A stretch of 64,000 nt of DNA. Origin: Alphaproteobacteria bacterium (GTDB taxonomy: Bacteria > Pseudomonadota > Alphaproteobacteria > Rhodobacterales > Rhodobacteraceae). Under the pieces are notes generated by a model. That model ran no database searches, had not been told where the DNA came from, and saw only the letters and a list, made by a program, of their open reading frames with translations. The position numbers and the translations under genes were made by a program. Below, piece after piece: positions 59,104-64,000 of the stretch. The stretch is from contig JAUIIJ010000009.1 in NCBI GenBank assembly GCA_030431825.1, positions 1 to 64,000 on the forward strand. The letters run 5' to 3'. Each line of letters begins with the position of its first letter. Position 1 is the stretch's first letter.

Positions 59104-60369
59104 TCAAAGCCACCCGGGGATGGTATCGCGATTTATCATTTCGTCAAAGGTCGGGCGCGGGCGGATGACCGCAAATTGATCGCCCTTCACCAGGACCTCG
59201 GGTATCAGCGGTCTGGCGTTGTATTCGCTGGCCATCACCGCGCCATAGGCCCCCGCACTTCGAAACGCGATCAGATCGCCCGCAGCCAGCGGTGGCAGAT
59301 CGCGCTGTCGGGCGAACGTGTCGCCGCTTTCGCAAACCGGGCCGACGATGTCGTAGGGACGTTGTTCGACACCGGCCTCGGGTTCGAGCACCGGCACGAT
59401 ATCGTGATGCGCGTCGTACATGGCCGGGCGGATCAGATCGTTCATCGCACCATCCACGATCAGGAAATCGCGGCCTTCGCCCGATTTCAGATAGATCACC
59501 CTGCTGACCATGATACCGGCGTTGCCGGCGATCAGGCGACCCGGCTCGATCTCGATCTCGCAGCCCAGATGGCCGAGCGTACGCTTGATCATCGCGCCGT
59601 ATTCCAGCGGCAGCGGCGGCGCCTGGTTGCTGCGCGTATAGGGGATGCCAAGCCCGCCCCCGAGATCGAGGCGGCGGATATCGTGACCATCCGCACGCAA
59701 GGTTTCGGTCAGTTCCGCGACCAGCCTGTAGGCCTGCTCGAACGGCGCCAGATCGGTGAGCTGGCTGCCGATATGCACGTCGATGCCGACGATCTCGATC
59801 CCCTGCATGCGCCCCGCGAGCGCATAGACCTCGCGCGCACGGGCAATCGGAATGCCAAATTTGTTTTCGGATTTCCCGGTGGCGATCTTGGCATGGGTCC
59901 GGGCATCCACATCCGGATTGACCCGGATGGTGATCGGCGCGACTTTGCCCAGCGACAGGGCAACAGCGTTCAGCGCTTCCAGTTCGGGCTCGGACTCGAC
60001 GTTGAACTGGCGAATGCCGCCCTCAAGCGCCGTGCGCATTTCTTCCGTCGTCTTGCCGACACCGGAGAACACGATCTTATCTCCCGGCACCCCTGCGGCG
60101 CGCGCGCGCAGGTATTCGCCGACCGAGACCACGTCCATGCCGGCCCCGGCCTGCGCCAGCGTCTTGAGGATCGCCTGGTTCCCTGCCGCCTTCATCGCAT
60201 AGCAGACAAGGTGGTCCGTGCCCTCCAGCGCCTCGTCAAACAGCGCATAGTGACGCAACAGCGTCGCGGTGGAATAGAGGTAGAACGGGGTTCCGACGGC
60301 GGCAGCGATCTCGCTCACCGGCACATCCTCGGCGTGAAGGGCGCCGTCCTTGTAGAGAAAATGGTCCAT
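59104..60369 (-). CDS. lysA: Diaminopimelate decarboxylase
   Basis: MDHFLYKDGALHAEDVPVSEIAAAVGTPFYLYSTATLLRHYALFDEAL...YAMKAAGNQAIL...GPVCESGDTFARQRDLPPL. Confidence 0.96.
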   Translation of the reverse strand: MDHFLYKDGALHAEDVPVSEIAAAVGTPFYLYSTATLLRHYALFDEALEGTDHLVCYAMKAAGNQAILKTLAQAGAGMDVVSVGEYLRARAAGVPGDKIVFSGVGKTTEEMRTALEGGIRQFNVESEPELEALNAVALSLGKVAPITIRVNPDVDARTHAKIATGKSENKFGIPIARAREVYALAGRMQGIEIVGIDVHIGSQLTDLAPFEQAYRLVAELTETLRADGHDIRRLDLGGGLGIPYTRSNQAPPLPLEYGAMIKRTLGHLGCEIEIEPGRLIAGNAGIMVSRVIYLKSGEGRDFLIVDGAMNDLIRPAMYDAHHDIVPVLEPEAGVEQRPYDIVGPVCESGDTFARQRDLPPLAAGDLIAFRSAGAYGAVMASEYNARPLIPEVLVKGDQFAVIRPRPTFDEMINRDTIPGWL

Positions 60370-60409
60370 GCCGGCCTCATAGCAAAACCCGCGCCGGGAT
60401 CAATGCGTA

Positions 60410-60727
60410 TCAGCCGGGCGGGCGCGCCCTCAGAAACAGGTAGAGCGGCAGGCCGCAGCTGACACCGATGCAAAAGGTCGCCGGAATCGCGATCAATCCC
60501 GCCCAGGCACGGCGGGCCACGCACTCCGCGACGATGAAAACCGTCAGCGCAATCGCCGCAATCGTCAGATCCCATACCAGCCCGCTGCTGGCGGCGTTGA
60601 CATGCCAGGCCTGAACCATCGCGCCGAGATCGAAACCGTTCCCGGCGAACCAGCTCAGAAAGTAATACATCGGATGTATCGCCCCCCATACGGCGAGGGC
60701 CAGATAGGTCATTCGCAATGCGCTCAT
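60410..60727 (-). CDS. DUF2834 domain-containing membrane protein
   Basis: MSALRMTYLALAVWGAIHPMYYFLSWFAGNGFDLGAMVQAWHVNAASSGLVWDLTIAAIALTVFIVAE. Confidence 0.85.
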   Translation of the reverse strand: MSALRMTYLALAVWGAIHPMYYFLSWFAGNGFDLGAMVQAWHVNAASSGLVWDLTIAAIALTVFIVAECVARRAWAGLIAIPATFCIGVSCGLPLYLFLRARPPG

Positions 60728-60814
60728 TCGGTGTCTCTCCCGGTGTCAGGTCGGGCGTACCGCCCTGCATCCCACGAGGACCTAGCGCGGAACCGCGCGG
60801 CGGCAACACGGACC

Positions 60815-61036
60815 TCAGAAACCGAGAAACACCGAGAATGGGCCCTGCGCTATGCCGACGCCGCCATAGGCGCCGCCGCCACTACCGACACCGATGCCGA
60901 CATTGACCGCGGGTTGTGCCGTTGCGGGCTGCGGCGGCTGCACGATCAACTCGCCGTCCGGCCCCACCAGCGGCGGATCGGGTTCGCACCCTGCCAGCAG
61001 CAGAAGCACCAGCAGAGATGAACCCAACGCGCGCAT
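60815..61036 (-). CDS. Small lipoprotein
   Basis: MRALGSSLLVLLLLAGCEPDPPLVGPDGELIVQPPQPATAQPAVNVGIGVGSGGGAYGGVGIAQGPFSVFLGF; lipobox LLAGC. Confidence 0.7.
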   Translation of the reverse strand: MRALGSSLLVLLLLAGCEPDPPLVGPDGELIVQPPQPATAQPAVNVGIGVGSGGGAYGGVGIAQGPFSVFLGF

Positions 61037-61047
61037 ACCCGCCCCCG

Positions 61048-61254
61048 CTATTCCGGCAGCGCCGGGACAAGCTGGATGGTCATGTCCTCAAATGGCGTTG
61101 CATTCCGCGTGATGCTGATCCCGGCACGCGCTTCTCCGGATACCCGAATACCGGTTTCCTTCTGCGGTTTCGGCGGCGGTGGCGTCGGTTCGCCATCCAC
61201 GCCACAGCCGACCAGCAAAAGCGTACAGAGACCGAGAACACAGGATTTCATCAT
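61048..61254 (-). CDS. Small lipoprotein downstream of argH
   Basis: [46 protein letters not shown]...; lipobox LLVGC; 5' end overlaps argH stop. Confidence 0.8.
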   Translation of the reverse strand: MMKSCVLGLCTLLLVGCGVDGEPTPPPPKPQKETGIRVSGEARAGISITRNATPFEDMTIQLVPALPE

Positions 61255-62639
61255 GACTTTGTTCTCCACCGTTCGATCTGTGCCCGAACCTGGGCGGGCG
61301 CGGTCCCCCCGTATGACATGCGCGAGTTTACCGAATTTTCAACGCCAAGGACACCAAATACGTCCCCGGTGATTGCCGGATGCACCGCCTGCATGTCAGC
61401 CAGGTCAAGCTCGGGCAGGTCACAGCCCCGCTGCTCGGCAACGGCAACGAGCGATCCGGTGACGTGATGCGCGTCGCGGAACGGCAGGCCCAGGACCCGC
61501 ACCAGCCAGTCGGCAAGATCGGTCGCGGTCGAAAAGCCCGAACCGGCCGCCGCCGCCAGCGCCTCGCGGTTGGCGGTCATGTCCCTCACCATGCCTTCCA
61601 TCGCCGCGAGCGCCAGCATCCAGTTGTCGGCGGCGTCAAACACCTGTTCCTTGTCTTCCTGCATGTCCTTGGAATAGGCCAGCGGCAGTCCCTTCATCAC
61701 CATCATCAGCGCCGTATTCGCACCGAAAATCCGCCCGACCTTGGCCCGGATCAGTTCTGCCGCATCGGGGTTTTTCTTTTGCGGCATGATGGACGAGCCG
61801 GTCGAGAACCGGTCGGACAGCGTGACAAAGCGGAACTGCGCCGAGGACCAGATCACCAGCTCTTCGGCCATCCGGCTGAGGTGGACGGCGCAAATGGAAG
61901 CCACCGACAGGAATTCGAGCGCGAAATCCCGGTCACTGACCGCGTCGAGCGAATTTGCCGACGGGCGGTCGAAACCGAGCGCGGTCGCGGTCATGTCGCG
62001 ATCGATGGGAAAGCTGGTGCCGGCCAGCGCCGCCGCCCCGAGCGGACATTCGTTCATCCGCGCCCGTGCGTCGCGCACCCGCGACAGGTCGCGTCCGAAC
62101 ATCTCGACATAGGCCATCATGTGATGTCCCCATGTCACCGGCTGCGCGGTTTGCAGATGCGTAAAGCCCGGCATGACCCAGTCCGCCCCTGCCTCGGCCT
62201 GCGACAGCAACGCATCGATCAGCGCGCGCAGACCGGATTCCGCTGCATCCAACTGGTCCCGGACCCAGAGCTTGAAATCTGTCGCCACCTGATCGTTGCG
62301 CGATCGTCCGGTGTGCAGGCGGCCCGCCGCTTCGCCGATCACCTGTTTCAGGCGCGCCTCGACATTCATGTGGATATCTTCCAGCGCGGTGGAAAATTCG
62401 AATGTTCCGGCCTCGATCTCTGACAAAACGGTGAGCAGCCCTTCACGAATGGCCGCCGCATCGTTATCGCTGATCACACCCGTCGCCGCCAGCATCGCGG
62501 CATGGGCACGCGACCCGGCAATATCCTGCGCCGCCATCCGCTTGTCGAACCCGATAGAGGCATTGATTGCCTCCATGATCGCGTCCGGTCCGGCGGCAAA
62601 GCGGCCGCCCCACATCTGGTTCGAGGTCGTATCGGTCAT
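61251..62639 (-). CDS. argH: Argininosuccinate lyase
   Basis: [50 protein letters not shown]...[14 protein letters not shown]. Confidence 0.98.
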   Translation of the reverse strand: MTDTTSNQMWGGRFAAGPDAIMEAINASIGFDKRMAAQDIAGSRAHAAMLAATGVISDNDAAAIREGLLTVLSEIEAGTFEFSTALEDIHMNVEARLKQVIGEAAGRLHTGRSRNDQVATDFKLWVRDQLDAAESGLRALIDALLSQAEAGADWVMPGFTHLQTAQPVTWGHHMMAYVEMFGRDLSRVRDARARMNECPLGAAALAGTSFPIDRDMTATALGFDRPSANSLDAVSDRDFALEFLSVASICAVHLSRMAEELVIWSSAQFRFVTLSDRFSTGSSIMPQKKNPDAAELIRAKVGRIFGANTALMMVMKGLPLAYSKDMQEDKEQVFDAADNWMLALAAMEGMVRDMTANREALAAAAGSGFSTATDLADWLVRVLGLPFRDAHHVTGSLVAVAEQRGCDLPELDLADMQAVHPAITGDVFGVLGVENSVNSRMSYGGTAPAQVRAQIERWRTKS

Positions 62640-62664
62640 TATTTGGAAACCCTTCGGAGGGGAC

Positions 62665-63234
62665 ATGAGAAAACTGTTGTTCGGGTTCGTTTATACGGCC
62701 CTTGCGCTCTGTGCAAATATCGCCGCCGCGGACACCGCCGCGCTTGAGGCGCTGCGCGAAGGCGACATGAAGAAGCTGGTCTTCCATGCCGATCCCAGGC
62801 CGGTATCCGACGGAGAGTTCATGCTGGCCGATGGCGCGGGCACCGGCACCCTGGCCGATTACCGTGGCAAATATGTGCTCCTGAACTTCTGGGCGACGTG
62901 GTGTGCGCCCTGCCGCAAGGAAATGCCGATGCTCTCGGCACTTCAGGACGAATTCGGCGGCGACGCGTTCGAGGTCGTCACGCTCGCGACCGGGCGCAAC
63001 TCGCCGGTGGGCATCCAGAAGTTCTTTGACGAAATCGGCGTCACCAACCTGCCCCGCCATCAGGATCCGAAGCAGGCGATCGCCCGCGACATGGGCGTGC
63101 TCGGCCTGCCGATCACCGTTCTGATCGATCCCGAAGGCAACGAAATTGCCCGGCTTCAAGGCGATGCGGACTGGAATTCCGAAAGCGCCAAATCCATTCT
63201 CGCCGCGATCCTGGATACCGCACCCGAAGGATGA
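62665..63234 (+). CDS. TlpA-family thiol:disulfide reductase
   Basis: Signal peptide; [37 protein letters not shown] (WCAPC). Confidence 0.93.
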   Translation: MRKLLFGFVYTALALCANIAAADTAALEALREGDMKKLVFHADPRPVSDGEFMLADGAGTGTLADYRGKYVLLNFWATWCAPCRKEMPMLSALQDEFGGDAFEVVTLATGRNSPVGIQKFFDEIGVTNLPRHQDPKQAIARDMGVLGLPITVLIDPEGNEIARLQGDADWNSESAKSILAAILDTAPEG

Positions 63235-63273
63235 CTCCGCGGGGGCGCTGCACTCGCACCGCCCCCGAATGGT

Positions 63274-63858
63274 TCACGGCAGGGGTCGGTCTGTCGCCAT
63301 GTGCGCGATCTCTGCATGGCGTGGGCAGGTCGCGAGATGATCGTTCACCATGCCGACCGCCTGCATGAACGCATAGACGATGGTGGGTCCGCAAAAGCGG
63401 AACCCGGCCTTTTTCAGATCTTTTGAGATCTGCACCGACAGCGGCGTCTGGGCGGGAACCTCGGCGAGGCTGTGCCAGTTGTTCTGTATCGGGGTGCCCC
63501 CCACATAATCCCAGAGAAACCGGTCAAAACCCCGGTCCTGTTCGATCTTCTGCCAGGCGCGGGCGTTGCCGATTGTCGCCTCGATCTTGCCGCGATGCCG
63601 GATGATGCCCGCATCCTGCAGCAGGCGCAAAACCTCGTCCTCGCCCCATCCGGCGATGATATTGGGATCGAAACCCTGAAACGCCGCGCGAAAATTCTCG
63701 CGCTTTTTAAGTATCGTGAGCCAGCTCAGCCCGGCCTGAAAGCCGTCGAGGATCAGCTTCTCCCAAAGCGCGCGGCTGTCATATTCGGGCACGCCCCAAT
63801 CCGTGTCGTGATAATCCTTGTAGATCTGTTCCGACCCGACCCAACCACAGCGTTCCAT
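63274..63858 (-). CDS. tag: DNA-3-methyladenine glycosylase I
   Basis: MERCGWVGSEQIYKDYHDTDWGVPEYDSRALWEKLILDGFQAGLSWLTILKKRENFRAAFQGFDP. Confidence 0.95.
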   Translation of the reverse strand: MERCGWVGSEQIYKDYHDTDWGVPEYDSRALWEKLILDGFQAGLSWLTILKKRENFRAAFQGFDPNIIAGWGEDEVLRLLQDAGIIRHRGKIEATIGNARAWQKIEQDRGFDRFLWDYVGGTPIQNNWHSLAEVPAQTPLSVQISKDLKKAGFRFCGPTIVYAFMQAVGMVNDHLATCPRHAEIAHMATDRPLP

Positions 63859-64000
63859 CGCACCCTCTTCATCCTCGACATGAGGGATTTGAACCAGTTT
63901 CCGCGAAAAAGCGAGGCTTAAGACGTTTTTCACCACTGTATCCGATGCTGCCCGTGCCGCAGCGACATGCGGCTGTGACAATGCCCGAGCGAGGAGAGCG

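Noticed and set aside
57816-60462. Long plus-strand ORFs (450 and 428 aa) opposite the TIGR02302 gene and lysA
   Set aside because: Antisense shadows of well-supported genes

Overview
The window is a contiguous chromosomal segment that looks like Rhodobacteraceae (Roseobacter group), based on gene content, GC-rich coding and gene order. No rRNA, tRNA, CRISPR, phage or transposon could be supported. Main blocks: (1) the end of the ribosomal spc/alpha region (rplO-secY-adk-rpsM-rpsK-rpoA, minus strand), detached from the upstream spc genes; (2) ilvE, GNATs, usp, an Nfu-type Fe-S scaffold, tsaB/rimI; (3) a BMP-type nucleoside ABC transporter, a TauE/SafE permease, TIGR02186 and a RecD-like helicase; (4) a luxI/luxR quorum-sensing locus with an overlapping small ORF; (5) a central-carbon region carrying ethylmalonyl-CoA (EMC) pathway genes (ccr, ecm, mch, mcl2) together with sdhCDAB, mdh, sucCDAB and lpd; (6) a TetR/NQO divergon, ftsEX-plsC, a TIGR02302 gene, lysA, argH, a TlpA-like thioredoxin and tag. 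The strongest non-coding signals I read directly are: (a) a near-identical motif, GCCGCAAYGCAG, upstream of ccr, ecm and the mcl2-nnrU-DUF1737-mch operon, with weaker versions at mdh and sucC, suggesting a shared EMC-pathway operator; (b) paired GTGATCAC palindromes, 21 bp centre to centre, about 110-145 bp upstream of both sdhC and sucC, suggesting a shared TCA-cycle operator; (c) three TGACC-NN-GGTCA operators in the TetR/NQO divergon; (d) a 7-3-7 Irr/ICE-like box abutting the nfu promoter; (e) a perfect 19-bp palindrome and 21-bp-phased AT-rich repeats upstream of an H-NS/HvrA-like gene. Interruptions of conserved operons (FkbM and sulfotransferase-like genes inside sdh; accessory ORFs between sucC and sucD) are also notable. 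All function names come from reading the translated proteins; no database search was run.
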